A stretch of DNA of 45,441 nucleotides from Methanobacteriota archaeon (lineage in GTDB: Archaea; Thermoplasmatota; Thermoplasmata; RBG-16-68-12), in assembly GCA_005878485.1 (NCBI GenBank), contig VBMG01000041.1, forward strand, positions 1 through 45,441. The letters run 5' to 3'. The number at the start of each line of letters is the position of its first letter. Position 1 is the stretch's first letter. Below, one piece after another: positions 7,313 through 16,800 of this stretch. The notes under the pieces are model-generated. The model saw nothing but the letters and a program-made list of their open reading frames with translations, had not been told where the DNA came from and searched no databases. A program made the translations under genes and the position numbers.

Positions 7313-8032
7313 TCACCTCCCGCCCGGTTTTCGAGCGACGAGTGTGACCGCCGAGGCCTCGACCCCGTTTGGCCCCGTGCGCCACGCCCGGTCTTCGGCG
7401 ATGTGAAGTTCCCGAAACCCCGCGTCGCGAATCGTGTTCAGGTATTCCGCGCGGACCATGGCCGTCGCCACACATCCGCAATCATCCTCGATCTTTCCGA
7501 GATCTCGTTCTTGCACGATGTCCGAGATCGCGAGACGCCCTCCCGGCTTCAGGATGCGGAATGCTTCCGCAAACACGGCCGGCTTGTCGGGGCTTAGGTT
7601 GATCACGCAGTTGCTGAGGACGACGTCCGCGATGTTGTCTGCGAGAGGAATCCGTTCGATGGGCGCGAGGACGAACGACGTATTCGGGGCTCGGGGGGAG
7701 TGGGCCGCGCCACGGGCGCGATCGACCATCGCGGGTGTCATGTCGACTCCAATGGCCCGGCCTTGAGCTCCGACGACGCTCGCGGCGAGGAACACATCGA
7801 CGCCGGCGCCCGATCCAAGATCCACGACGGTTTCGCCCGGGTGCAGGCCCGCAACCCGCACCGGATTCCCGCTCCCGAGCCCGAGAACCGATTCCGCTGG
7901 AATTCGCGCCAGCTCGTCGGCCGAGTAGTCGGACGCGCAGCAAGCATTTCCGTTGCAACATCCGGCACCGGTTGCCGCGAGGGCGTACCGCTCTTGGATT
8001 TTCGTGCGGATTGCCTCCATGTCTGAGCCCAT
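7313..8032 (-). CDS. arsM: Arsenite S-adenosylmethionine methyltransferase
   Basis: 239 residues. Class I methyltransferase core: SAM motif [16 protein letters not shown] (about residues 69-84), acidic GVDM, and [12 protein letters not shown] near 140, followed by [10 protein letters not shown] near 188. The two ArsM cysteine positions in NCVIN and CGCV are kept, and a Cys-rich N-terminus (GCCNGNACC) adds four. ArsM methylates As(III) stepwise using SAM. A second in-frame ATG four codons in is an alternative start. The gene is divergent from a TrmB-type regulator with a shared 62-base control region, and is followed by the Cys-rich mini-protein. Confidence 0.93.
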   Translation of the reverse strand: MGSDMEAIRTKIQERYALAATGAGCCNGNACCASDYSADELARIPAESVLGLGSGNPVRVAGLHPGETVVDLGSGAGVDVFLAASVVGAQGRAIGVDMTPAMVDRARGAAHSPRAPNTSFVLAPIERIPLADNIADVVLSNCVINLSPDKPAVFAEAFRILKPGGRLAISDIVQERDLGKIEDDCGCVATAMVRAEYLNTIRDAGFRELHIAEDRAWRTGPNGVEASAVTLVARKPGGR

Positions 8033-8038
8033 GATTAT

Positions 8039-8055
8039 CTACTACCGAATAGTAG
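8039..8055. promoter_or_regulatory. Inverted repeat between arsM and its regulator
   Basis: CTACTA (8039-8044), five bases, TAGTAG (8050-8055), just upstream of the arsM start and about 40 bases upstream of the regulator. It contains TACT...AGTA half-sites, as described for TrmB boxes. It is the likely operator for the divergent TrmB-type protein and could control both genes. Confidence 0.6.
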
Positions 8056-8065
8056 TAGTCAACCT

Positions 8066-8073
8066 CAAATACC
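8066..8073 (+). promoter_or_regulatory. TATA-like box of the arsM-linked regulator
   Basis: CAAATACC, centred about 25 bases before the ATG at 8095, so the transcript is probably leaderless. Confidence 0.5.
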
Positions 8074-8094
8074 TTCCCTACCTCTGGCTAAGAG

Positions 8095-8880
8095 ATGTCG
8101 GAAGTCAAAGCGCGCGCGAACGCTCTGCTCCAAGACGCCCTCGGGCCTTCCGAGGAACGAATCCGGGGGACGCTGCGGGATGTCGGCTTCAGCAGCTCCG
8201 CCGCGGAAGCGTTTTGCGCCTTAGTCCGGGTGCGCGAAGCAACTGCAGGCGACCTCGTCCGGAAGATCGGAATCCCGGACTCGAAAATCTATTACGCGCT
8301 CGACGAACTCGCGGAAAAAGGTCTCGTGGAGGTTCAAGCGGGGAAGCCGAAGACGTATCGCGTCGTGCCGCCGAAAGAAGTAGAGATTCGCCTCCGGCGG
8401 ATCGTCGATGCCGACTACGAGCGGCGGAGGGCCGCGACAACTCGGCTCGGTGGCCTCCTGGAGCCCCTTCGTGCCGCGACCAAGTCTCCGGCAACGGACA
8501 TTGCGTACATTGTGAAAGGCGTACCAAATATTGTCGCCCGCGCCCAGTCGCTTATCGCCTCCGCTCGGAAGGAGATCGTGATCCTCGCCTCCGACGAGCC
8601 GTTCTTCCGCAAGGTCGAGGCCGATCTCGGGAAAGCCAGTCGGCGGCGCGTTCGAGTGAAGCTCGCGATCCCAGACATTCAACTCGAGAGAGATCTTGAA
8701 AAGGCCGCCGAGGTCCGGTCGATTGTGTGCAATTGTCTACTGATCATCGTGGACGCGCAGCAGGTCCTCACAATGACGCGCACCCTGGACGGCGATGCCT
8801 ACGCCATCACCTCAACGGATCCCACGTTGGTTCAGCTCGGCCTGGACTACTGGGCGAGTCCCCGCTGTTGCGTCATGTGA
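8095..8880 (+). CDS. TrmB-type regulator with C-terminal cysteine pairs, probable arsenic sensor
   Basis: 261 residues. The N-terminal wHTH of TrmB/ArsR-like type (about 28-92: GFSSSAAEAFCAL, then GIPDSKIYYALDELAEKGL) is joined to a PLD-like regulatory domain (about 135-255). Cysteines are concentrated at C212/C214 (IVCNC) and at the extreme end C258/C259 (SPRCCVM). Arsenic-responsive regulators often use vicinal cysteines to bind As(III), and the gene is divergent from arsM with a palindrome between them, so an arsenite- or metal-responsive role is likely. This is an inference; TrmB proteins usually sense sugars. Confidence 0.8.
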   Translation: MSEVKARANALLQDALGPSEERIRGTLRDVGFSSSAAEAFCALVRVREATAGDLVRKIGIPDSKIYYALDELAEKGLVEVQAGKPKTYRVVPPKEVEIRLRRIVDADYERRRAATTRLGGLLEPLRAATKSPATDIAYIVKGVPNIVARAQSLIASARKEIVILASDEPFFRKVEADLGKASRRRVRVKLAIPDIQLERDLEKAAEVRSIVCNCLLIIVDAQQVLTMTRTLDGDAYAITSTDPTLVQLGLDYWASPRCCVM

Positions 8881-9018
8881 CGCCGGGCATGTCGCCACGA
8901 GCGGGCCATTCATCTATCTCGCTCGATAAAAACGACACGCGAAACCGTCGGGAGGTCTGGTTTCTTCCGTGTGCGAAAGTGCTCTCTGGTCTTGCCAACC
9001 ACGATTGAGCAAGATTCT

Positions 9019-9039
9019 AATACCGTGTTATACAGTATT
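9019..9039 (+). promoter_or_regulatory. Promoter with overlapping imperfect palindrome
   Basis: AATAC (9019-9023) and GTATT (9035-9039) flank TGTTATACA, which holds the TATA-like core. It lies about 40 bases upstream of the HTH regulator at 9071. A palindrome on top of the TATA box suits repression, possibly by the downstream regulator itself. Confidence 0.45.
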
Positions 9040-9070
9040 CACTCGGGCCTCCACAGGCCGGGCGCTACGG

Positions 9071-9457
9071 ATGCTTCAACCTCAGGAACTGGTGGTCGCC
9101 AAGCTCCTCCCCACAATCCGCGCGCGCTTGGCCCGCGAGCTTCTGCGGACGTACAAGATGAAGCAAGTCGATGTCGCGAGGTCCATGGGCATCACCCAGG
9201 CGGCCGTGAGCCACTACAACACGCAGAGCCGGGGCGTGGACCAAGAGATGCTCCGTCTGTTCCCGGAGATCAAGGCGTTCGTGAACGAACTCGCGGATCG
9301 GCTCGCGAACGGCATGACGCTCTCCGACCAAATCGCGAGTGTCAATGAATTCTGTTCGGGACTCATGCTCACGGCTCGTTTCTGCGAGTACCACAAGAGC
9401 CTGGGGGACATCGACCCCCACTGCACCGCCTGCTTTCCCGTGCCGCCCCGGCCGTAG
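9071..9457 (+). CDS. HTH regulator with four-cysteine C-terminal cluster
   Basis: 128 residues from the ATG at 9071. An XRE-type helix-turn-helix sits at about 31-53 (KQVDVARSMGITQAAVSHY). The C-terminal part carries C95, C105, C118 and C121, arranged so that they could bind an iron-sulfur cluster or zinc. It resembles the short archaeal predicted regulators of the COG2522 group (recalled, not searched). A longer in-frame start at 8969 is rejected because it would run through the promoter palindrome. Target genes are unknown; self-control is suggested by the palindrome at 9019-9039. Confidence 0.75.
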   Translation: MLQPQELVVAKLLPTIRARLARELLRTYKMKQVDVARSMGITQAAVSHYNTQSRGVDQEMLRLFPEIKAFVNELADRLANGMTLSDQIASVNEFCSGLMLTARFCEYHKSLGDIDPHCTACFPVPPRP

Positions 9458-9478
9458 CGGTTCGCGTGGCGGGACGCG

Positions 9479-10516
9479 TCAATTCACGGGCATCGATTTG
9501 ATTGGCACGCCGTAGTGCCGGAGCCACTGTCCGACCGTCCGGTTGTCGACACGCCGATAGGCCCGCCGCATCCGTCGTTTCTGGAACGCCATCCGCAGGC
9601 CGGCATAGGCGTCGAGGCGCGCGCGCACAGTGGCCGCTGCGAACTCCGCGAAGGACGGACCGCGCCCCGCGCCCGTCGTGGGAGGGGAGGGATACCGCCC
9701 CGGGAGGATTCGCCGGCGCAGGGCCGCGAGCACCCGCATTCCGTTCCAGGGGATCCCTCCCGCGAGGTACTGCATCGGATAGTTCTGGACGAGATTCCAG
9801 ATCCGGTTGCGCTCACCCTGATAGGTCTTCCACGCGGACTGGTAGCTCGAGGAGGCGGAGTACTTGTGGTACACGACGGCCCGAGGCGCAAACCGCGTCT
9901 CCCAACCCGCAAGACGCGCCCGCCAGGCGAGGTCCAGGTCCTCGTAGTACGCGACGAAATCCCGATCGAAAAGGCCCACGCGCTCGAAGAGAGTTCGGCG
10001 ATAAAGAGCGGCACCCGCCGTCGGCGCGAACACGTCCGTCTCGCGGTCGAATTGCCCGTCATCCCGCTGGTTCCACCCGCGGTCCACGCCGCTCCCGTCG
10101 CGCGTCGGGCAAATGCCGGTCGTGTTTAGGATCGTCGGCCGGTCCATGAACAAGAGTTTCGCGGCGACCATCCCGACCCGTTCTTCTGCGGCCGCCTTCA
10201 CGAGGCCGGCGAGGAACTCCGGATCCGACCGAGTGTCGTTGTTCAACGTGACCACGAACTCGCACGCGGGATCCTGCAATGCGACCTCCACCCCCGCGTT
10301 TGTGCCTCGCGCGAAGTGGACGTTCTCGGGCAGTGCGATCAGGACCGCCTCCGGGAACTCGTCCCGAATGAATTCCGCGGACCCGTCCGTGCTCCCGTTG
10401 TCGACGACCAAGATCTTCGCGTCCCCATAGGTCTGCGCGAAGATGGAATCCAAGCAATCTTGAACGTATCGTCGGCCATTCCAGTTCAAAATCACGACGT
10501 GCGTCCGGGAGCCCAT
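9479..10516 (-). CDS. Family 2 glycosyltransferase (rhamnosyltransferase-like)
   Basis: 345 residues. GT-A fold hallmarks: HVVILNWNGRRYVQDCLDS at the start, KILVVDNGSTDGS near 35-47, and a NNDT acidic metal/nucleotide motif near residue 93, then a typical FDRDFVAYYEDLDLAWR acceptor-region motif near 194. No membrane helix, so a cytoplasmic enzyme acting at the membrane surface on a lipid-linked or protein-linked glycan. First of three co-oriented glycan genes (9479-13403), which together suggest a small locus for surface-glycan assembly. Sugar specificity cannot be read. Confidence 0.88.
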   Translation of the reverse strand: MGSRTHVVILNWNGRRYVQDCLDSIFAQTYGDAKILVVDNGSTDGSAEFIRDEFPEAVLIALPENVHFARGTNAGVEVALQDPACEFVVTLNNDTRSDPEFLAGLVKAAAEERVGMVAAKLLFMDRPTILNTTGICPTRDGSGVDRGWNQRDDGQFDRETDVFAPTAGAALYRRTLFERVGLFDRDFVAYYEDLDLAWRARLAGWETRFAPRAVVYHKYSASSSYQSAWKTYQGERNRIWNLVQNYPMQYLAGGIPWNGMRVLAALRRRILPGRYPSPPTTGAGRGPSFAEFAAATVRARLDAYAGLRMAFQKRRMRRAYRRVDNRTVGQWLRHYGVPIKSMPVN

Positions 10517-10582
10517 CGTCCCGCGGCGGTAGTGGACGGGGCCATTTGAACCTCTCGCGGCTCGAGGACGTCCGAGCCGAGT

Positions 10583-11668
10583 TCACTTCCCTTCGGCGGC
10601 TCGCCGCACTTGCGTTTGCATCGCGTCGATGAACGCGCGCGTATCGAAGCGGCGTGCTTGCGCCTCGCAGGCGGATCGCATTCCCTCCAGGTTGGCGCCC
10701 ACCGCAGATTCCATCGCACGCGCCACCGACTCCGGATTGGCGGAGACGAGCCAACCGGTCCGGTCTGGGACGACGCTCTCGCGGTAGCCCCCTTCATCGA
10801 CCGCGATCACGGGCTTCCCCGCAGCCATCGCCTCCACGGGGGCGAGGCCGAAATCCTCGTCTCTCGATGTCGCGAGGAGGCCGCGGCACTTCGCGTACAA
10901 GTCGATGAGACGTCCCTCCTCCACTTCTCCGAGGAACTCCACGTTCTTGGGCGGTCGCAAGGAACGGAGGAACTTCTTCGCGTCAACCCCCATCTGAGGT
11001 CCGCCGACGACGACGAGCCGTTCCCGAGGCGACTGGCGAAGCGCCTCCACTTGGAGTTCGATCCGCTTCTCGTGTGACAGTCGGTTCACGGACAGCCAGA
11101 AGTCACCAACTTCTTCGAAACGATACCGCGCGGTGTCCACCGGAGGGTAGACGACTTCGGCGGATCGGTGGAGGTATCGCGCAACGCGGCCTGCGACATT
11201 TCGGCTGTTCGCGACGATTCGCCCGATCGTGGCCACGTCGGCCTCGTACCGCGGGCGCGCACGACGGATCCACGCCCGGGCAGCGACGCGCTTCGGCGGC
11301 GACAGGTCGCGGAGAAAGTCTTCCCGCAAGTCGTAGAAAACCCTCGCGGGTGTGTGGCAATACCAGAGATTCGGCCGATGTCGGGGCGCGGCCTCGATGG
11401 CCCAGTTTCCCGAGAACACATAGACGTCATAGCCCGGCAACTCGGCGCGACGGAATGCGGCGGCTTGTCGCTCTTGACGCAAGATTGGCGTGCGAGGCGC
11501 CTTCCCGAGCTCCGTCGCCCGGACACTCCGCAATCCTGCACGCGTTGGCAACCCGGGGTCCAAGTCGGTCACGAAGAGGTCGGCATCGAACGCCGCCGCG
11601 AGGGCCAGGGCGACCCGCTCACCGCCGCCGATGAAACTCAGGTGGTCATGGAGGACGGCAACGCGCAT
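10583..11668 (-). CDS. Family 4 glycosyltransferase
   Basis: 361 residues from the ATG at 11668 (MRVAVLHDHLSFIGGGE, a standard GT4 opening with the glycine-rich loop). GT-B fold; the C-terminal nucleotide-sugar domain has LSVNRLSHEKRIE and the E-x7-E-like signature EDFGLAPVEAMAAGKPV. A segment WYCHTPARVFYD near residue 100 is typical of mannosyltransferase-like GT4 proteins. The frame is open for 62 residues further upstream, but that part is shadow sequence. It lies between a GT2 gene and a membrane glycosyltransferase. Confidence 0.9.
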   Translation of the reverse strand: MRVAVLHDHLSFIGGGERVALALAAAFDADLFVTDLDPGLPTRAGLRSVRATELGKAPRTPILRQERQAAAFRRAELPGYDVYVFSGNWAIEAAPRHRPNLWYCHTPARVFYDLREDFLRDLSPPKRVAARAWIRRARPRYEADVATIGRIVANSRNVAGRVARYLHRSAEVVYPPVDTARYRFEEVGDFWLSVNRLSHEKRIELQVEALRQSPRERLVVVGGPQMGVDAKKFLRSLRPPKNVEFLGEVEEGRLIDLYAKCRGLLATSRDEDFGLAPVEAMAAGKPVIAVDEGGYRESVVPDRTGWLVSANPESVARAMESAVGANLEGMRSACEAQARRFDTRAFIDAMQTQVRRAAEGK

Positions 11669-11708
11669 GGGCTCGGTATGATGGGATGCGCGACCATAAA
11701 GCGTGACG

Positions 11709-13403
11709 CTAGCAGGCGGTCGTGCAACCCCAAGCGATCCAGTAGAGTTGAGCGTATCCGTTGTCGAACACCTTGACGAACGGGGACCCATCGAACTTCG
11801 CGACGACGTCGGGGGGCATCGGGACCGCCGGCTCGAACGGACCGAGACGGACACCGGCCTTCATGTCCCGGTCGATCCACACGTACGTGGCGTTCTTCAC
11901 TCCGGACGGCGAGTCGATGGACGCCAAGCCGTTCAGTGGGTCCCCTGGCATGTTCGCCAAGAACGGCGCTCGCGTGCGATCCCACGTCGCGTTGATTCCG
12001 CCGTATCCGAAGACCGTGGACGAGCCGTGATGATCCGTTGCGACGAGTCCGCTCGCGTACTCGCGAGCCCAATAGGCGGGGTCGAGCGCTTGAGGGACGG
12101 TGCCTTCGTGCCAGCCCGCGAACGCCGATGGGGGCGGGATGCTCGTGATGGCGGTTCCGACCAGCAGGAGACCGCATACCGCAAGGGCGGCGGACCGGCT
12201 CCGGCCGCGAAGCCCGGCGAGATCCAGGAGCCGGAAGAACCCGACGCCCGCGAAAATCGCGAGCGGCACCAACACGTACTCCATGTGGCGGTACGGGATG
12301 AGGACCTGCGGTGCGGCGACGATGCCCAAGGCCGCGGAGAGCAGCAGGGCGATCAGCCATGCGCTCGCGTCGGCGCCGTCGCGGAAGAAGTCGAGGAACT
12401 TTCGGCCTGACGCCGAGAAAGGCAGGAGCGCCACGAGGGGCACGAAAAACAGGAGGGTGGAGGGTGACTCCTGAAACGTGGTTCCGGGGACGGCGACCAA
12501 CACGGTCACAAGGCCGACCACGGAAATCGCCGCGAGTCCTACGACATATGCGGCCGCAGGCCGTCGCAGGTTCGGATATCGCGGCCGGTATCGCCACGGA
12601 ATCCGTCGCCGGGCGAAGATAATTCCCGCAAGAATCGCGACCCCGACTGGGAACGCGAGGATCAGCGCCCACCAGGGTTGGATGTTCACGGAGGGGAGGA
12701 TCGTGTCCCGGAAGGGAGTCGCGTATCCGAACCAAAACGCGAAGGTGCCCACCGCGAGGACGAACGCAAAGGCGATCTCGCGCCGCGTCCCCGCGCCTCC
12801 CTGCCAAGGTCGGGCGAGGCCGCGCACGACGATTGCACCGACGATCATCACGAGTAGGAAGTAGAGGGACAGGTGGTGCGTTACGACCAGGCTCCCCGAC
12901 ACCAGGAGAAGCGGGATGATCGCGCGCCGGTCGGCACGAAGCCGTAGGAAGAGGAGAAGGCAGGTCAAGGCGAGGAGATCGCCGAGGGTCGCCGGCGCCG
13001 CGTGAGAGGTCGTGTAGACGTGCGGATTGGCACCGGCGAGAAGGGCCGCAGCAAAGAGCGCGAACCGATCCTCCGTGACGATTCGAGCGGCGAGGAGGAA
13101 CATCGGCCCAACCGCCAGCGCACCCAAAATCGGGACGAGGAGGTTCAGGACCGTCGAAACATCGACTCCTCCGAGATCGGCGAGGCCCGCCTGGACGAAG
13201 AACATCCCGGGAAAGTACGGATACGTGATGCCCCACCCGTAATACGGGGTCGAGACGTGCCCCGTGCGCACGAGCGTCCGGAATATCGAGAAGTACTCGC
13301 CCGTGTCCGAGCCCCAGTACACAAAGGACCAGAGCGGGGAGAGCCGGACCGAGATCGAGCCGAGCGCAATCGCGGCCAGCCCGAGGGCGGTGGACTTCCG
13401 CAT
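11709..13403 (-). CDS. Polytopic GT-C type glycosyltransferase-like membrane protein
   Basis: 564 residues with about 10-12 hydrophobic helices and a hydrophilic extracytoplasmic C-terminal domain (about 430-564). Near the N-terminus, in the first outside loop, lies WGSDTGEYFS (about 30-39), an acidic motif at the place where GT-C enzymes (GT39/PMT, AglB-like families) carry their catalytic Asp, followed by a second loop with YPYFPGMFF. Such enzymes transfer sugars from dolichol carriers outside the membrane. The family is assigned by topology and motif only. Together with the GT2 and GT4 genes it would form a glycan assembly and transfer set. Confidence 0.72.
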   Translation of the reverse strand: MRKSTALGLAAIALGSISVRLSPLWSFVYWGSDTGEYFSIFRTLVRTGHVSTPYYGWGITYPYFPGMFFVQAGLADLGGVDVSTVLNLLVPILGALAVGPMFLLAARIVTEDRFALFAAALLAGANPHVYTTSHAAPATLGDLLALTCLLLFLRLRADRRAIIPLLLVSGSLVVTHHLSLYFLLVMIVGAIVVRGLARPWQGGAGTRREIAFAFVLAVGTFAFWFGYATPFRDTILPSVNIQPWWALILAFPVGVAILAGIIFARRRIPWRYRPRYPNLRRPAAAYVVGLAAISVVGLVTVLVAVPGTTFQESPSTLLFFVPLVALLPFSASGRKFLDFFRDGADASAWLIALLLSAALGIVAAPQVLIPYRHMEYVLVPLAIFAGVGFFRLLDLAGLRGRSRSAALAVCGLLLVGTAITSIPPPSAFAGWHEGTVPQALDPAYWAREYASGLVATDHHGSSTVFGYGGINATWDRTRAPFLANMPGDPLNGLASIDSPSGVKNATYVWIDRDMKAGVRLGPFEPAVPMPPDVVAKFDGSPFVKVFDNGYAQLYWIAWGCTTAC

Positions 13404-13506
13404 CTGCTCGCGAACCGAGCCCCGCTACTAAAGGGTATCCGCACCCTTTGTTTCGGCTCGAAAAACTGTCGACGCAAACTATTTCTCCGCGGCGCTTCTC
13501 TCTACA

Positions 13507-13836
13507 ATGATGGCCCGCCGGTGCCCCGAGTGCTACGCCGAGTTACCGGATGACGTGGTGTGGGTGTGCCCGGTCTGCCGGTACACGCTCCGCACGCCCG
13601 CGGCGGCGAAGGCCGGCCTCGCGTTCATGATCGTCGGCCTTTTCCTGCTCGGCGCGTACGTCTACGGGCCCGACCGGCTCCCGTTGCGGTCGGGAGTGTT
13701 GCCCACGGACCTCGCAAACCTGACGATCGCGAACTTTGTTCTCATGGTCCTCGGCGCCTTTGGGCTCGGCATCCTCCTCGTCGCAGCGGCCGCCCTCAAG
13801 ATCCGAGGCGAACAGGCCCGGCTCGCGGCCGCTTAG
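13507..13836 (+). CDS. Small zinc-ribbon protein with two membrane helices
   Basis: 109 residues. N-terminal zinc ribbon RRCPECYAELPDDVVWVCPVC (two CxxC knuckles, residues 6-24), then hydrophobic helices at about 37-55 and 75-98. Zinc-ribbon plus membrane-helix proteins recur in this window (4736-6130 and 19331-23899). Function unknown. The stop overlaps the convergent polD gene by four bases. Confidence 0.75.
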   Translation: MMARRCPECYAELPDDVVWVCPVCRYTLRTPAAAKAGLAFMIVGLFLLGAYVYGPDRLPLRSGVLPTDLANLTIANFVLMVLGAFGLGILLVAAAALKIRGEQARLAAA

Positions 13837-16800
13837 AAGAAATCGTCGAGCTTCAGGTCCTGCGTCTTGTCGTTCGTGAACAACGACGTGATCGCGTCCT
13901 CGATCAGGTCGATCCGTTGCCGCAAGTAGTTCGACACGTTGAATTGCTGGCTGATCCGCTTCGAGATTTCCAGGTACTTCTTCACGGAACTCTCGTGGAC
14001 GGTCAGTGTGAGGTTGCCCCCGCACGCGAGGCATTTCCCCCGGAGGGGGATTCGCCGGTACTTCTCGCCACACTTCGTGCAGCGGACCTGCTGACTCGAG
14101 AACGCCTTCAGGTTCCCAATCAGGTCCGGCAGGAAGTGATGGACGACAATCCGGGCTACAACGTCGTTCGGATCCACGGCCCGGATGCGGAGCGCGAGTT
14201 CGAGTTGCTTGTCGATCTTCTCCGCCATCGATCCCTCGCCGTACGCGGAGGCGAGGGGGCCTTGCGCGACGTCCGAGGTCTCGTGGGTGTACGAGAACCC
14301 CTCGTATTGGAGGACGCTCCCGATCCGTTTGCTGACCGTGTCGATCAGGGGCTCGATCTCCTTCGGGTGGGCGAACCGCTCCGCGGCGTCGTAGAGCCCC
14401 AGCGGGTACGCAGTCAACAGGTCGATGTTGTGGGCCTCCTTGTCGATTTCGTTTGGATCGATGCGTGTCGTGAGGACGAGGGGCGCGTCCATCAGTCCGC
14501 CCCGTTTGTCCGGCAGGAACGCGCGGGAGAAGTTGATGAGGGAGTCGAGGAGCAGGATCACGGAGTCTTCGTCTCCGTCGCAGTTCCGTCGGCGGGCGGC
14601 GATCAGGTAGGGATGCGCGAAGCACGCGTTCGCGTCCGTAAATCCGACGATTCGCGCGAGGACCCCGCAGCTCGTGTGGGGCGCGAGCGTGAGGACGAGG
14701 TGGCCGAGGAGGTCCTCCGGTGCCTTCGCGTCGTAGAAACCCTCGAGGCCGTAGAGGCGCTCCAAGAGGTCGTCCAAAAACGCCGCGACCTGAACCAGGT
14801 ATTTGCCGCCGGACCTCGCGACCACGATGTCTTGGGGACGGAGTTCGAGGATCTGGTCGGCCCGCTCCAGCGGCTGTCCGGTCCGGTCCTTCGTGTAGCC
14901 GAGCCGACGCGCTGCCTCGACGGAGATGCCCGCCTCCTTTGGCGTGAAGTGTGTCAGAGGGAGGTTCGTCATGTCGAACCGGGTGGTGCCGTCTTTGAAG
15001 ACGTAGATGTCGTGCTTCGCCCGCAAGATGCCTTTCTCGAGCGGCTCCGGCGTCTTCGTCTTCGAGATCATCCCTTGAACCGCCTTAATTTCCGGCGGTT
15101 TTGGCTCGCCGACTCGATCGAGCGCCGTCCGCAGGACCTCCGCGAGGGGAATGTGTTGGCGCGCCGGACCGTTCCGCGGGAGTGTGTGACCGCCGCACGA
15201 GCATTTCGGGAGGAACCAGCGTTTCCCGCACGCACTGCAGATGCGTAGGCCGACTTCCGCTTCGATCGTCTCCTTCGCGGCGGCCTCGACGAGGAGCCGC
15301 TGCGGGCCGCCCTCGTGGCCGATCGGGAATAGGGAATGCGGGGCAGGTTGCATCTTGCGAGGTGCGGATTTCTCGGGTCTCGCCATCCGAGCCCCGATCC
15401 GGGTCGGGCCCCGTGCCTTCACGGGGAACCCTGCCAGCTGGGAGACGAACACGAGGGGGTCCGTCGCCTCGGGTGCGGGTCTCATCGTCAGCGAAGGTCC
15501 CTCGGATTCGATTCCGAGGGTCGCGAGGAGAATCTCCGTGTGCCGCTCCACCACGATTTCCTGACCTGCCACGTGGTAGGGCACGCCGAGGTGCACGAGG
15601 AGCTCTCGCGGTTCCTCGTCGCCGGGGAGAATGAGCCGGCCGTCATCGATGCGGCCGTGGGCCGCCGTCAGGTCGCGGAGCCGCTTGAGTTCTTCGACGG
15701 TCAGGTCGTGGAAAAACAGGTTGTACCGTGGATGCAGAGGCAGCCCGAACTCCCGAGACCAGGCGATTGCCTGCGGCGCGTCGACCGTCTCCCAGTTCTC
15801 GGGCAACCGCCTGAGTTTCTCACGCAGCAGGGCGCCGTACCACTCGAGGCCGAACGCCCCGGGCATCAGGACATGGTTGTTCTCCAAGAACTCTCCGAAG
15901 GGGACCAGGATTTCGCCGAGGTCCGCGATGACGCGGACGTGGCCGGCCACCCGCCGGGCGGTGGCGGCGTCCGAGATCTCGACAAAGTCCCCCGTGTCGA
16001 GGACCACGAGCGGTCCTTCGATTTGGTCGCACGGAGTCACCGCGCCCGCCTTCCCGGGCCGCTCAGTCTTGATCTGGGTGCCCACCGCGATGAAGTCGTC
16101 GAGGATGTGCATCGTCGCCGGATGCAGGGCAAGCGCCGCGAGCCCCGTCGCCCGGGTCCGGCCGTACCGGAGCCGGAGGCCGCCGGGCCGGCTGGGATGG
16201 CAGAGGACCGGCCGCCCCGCGACGATGTTCTGGATGAACACCTCGCTCGGCTCCACGCCGGCTTCGTCCTTCGTCTCCTCGGGGCGGGCCTCTTTCTCCT
16301 GCAGATAGGCGTCGATGAACTCCCACCCGTCGATTCGCAGTTTCTTCACGTGTTTCTGGATCTTCGGCGCCTTCAGGCACATGCCGTCCGCGATCACGAG
16401 GCAGGCGCCCCCGCGAATCCGGTTCGTCTCGATGCGAGGCAGGTCCCGGAAGCCGCTGATCTCCGCCTCTTCCGTGCCCTCGCCGTTGATCCCGACCGGG
16501 CAGTTCGAGACGATGAGCGAGATTTCCTCGTTGGACGGGGCGTACTGCAGATGCTGGATTTGGCGGTAGAGCGGGATCTCCTCCTTGAATCGCTCGACTT
16601 CCTCCCGGGCGGGCTGATACGAGCCGATCCCGAGTTCCCGGCGAACGACGTCCGCAATCAGGACGCTCAGGGCCTGACCCGTCCCTCCGGCGGACCGAAT
16701 CGGGCCCGCGTACGACAGGTCGACGTACGTCGTGCCGTCCCGGTTTCGTTTGATTTTCACGCCCGCGAGTCCCTCGAGCGGCGCGACGAGGATTCCTTCC

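Noticed and set aside
8881-9018. Gap between the arsM-linked regulator and the HTH regulator
   Set aside because: No convincing gene, RNA fold or repeat found; only the promoter palindrome at its downstream edge is reported.
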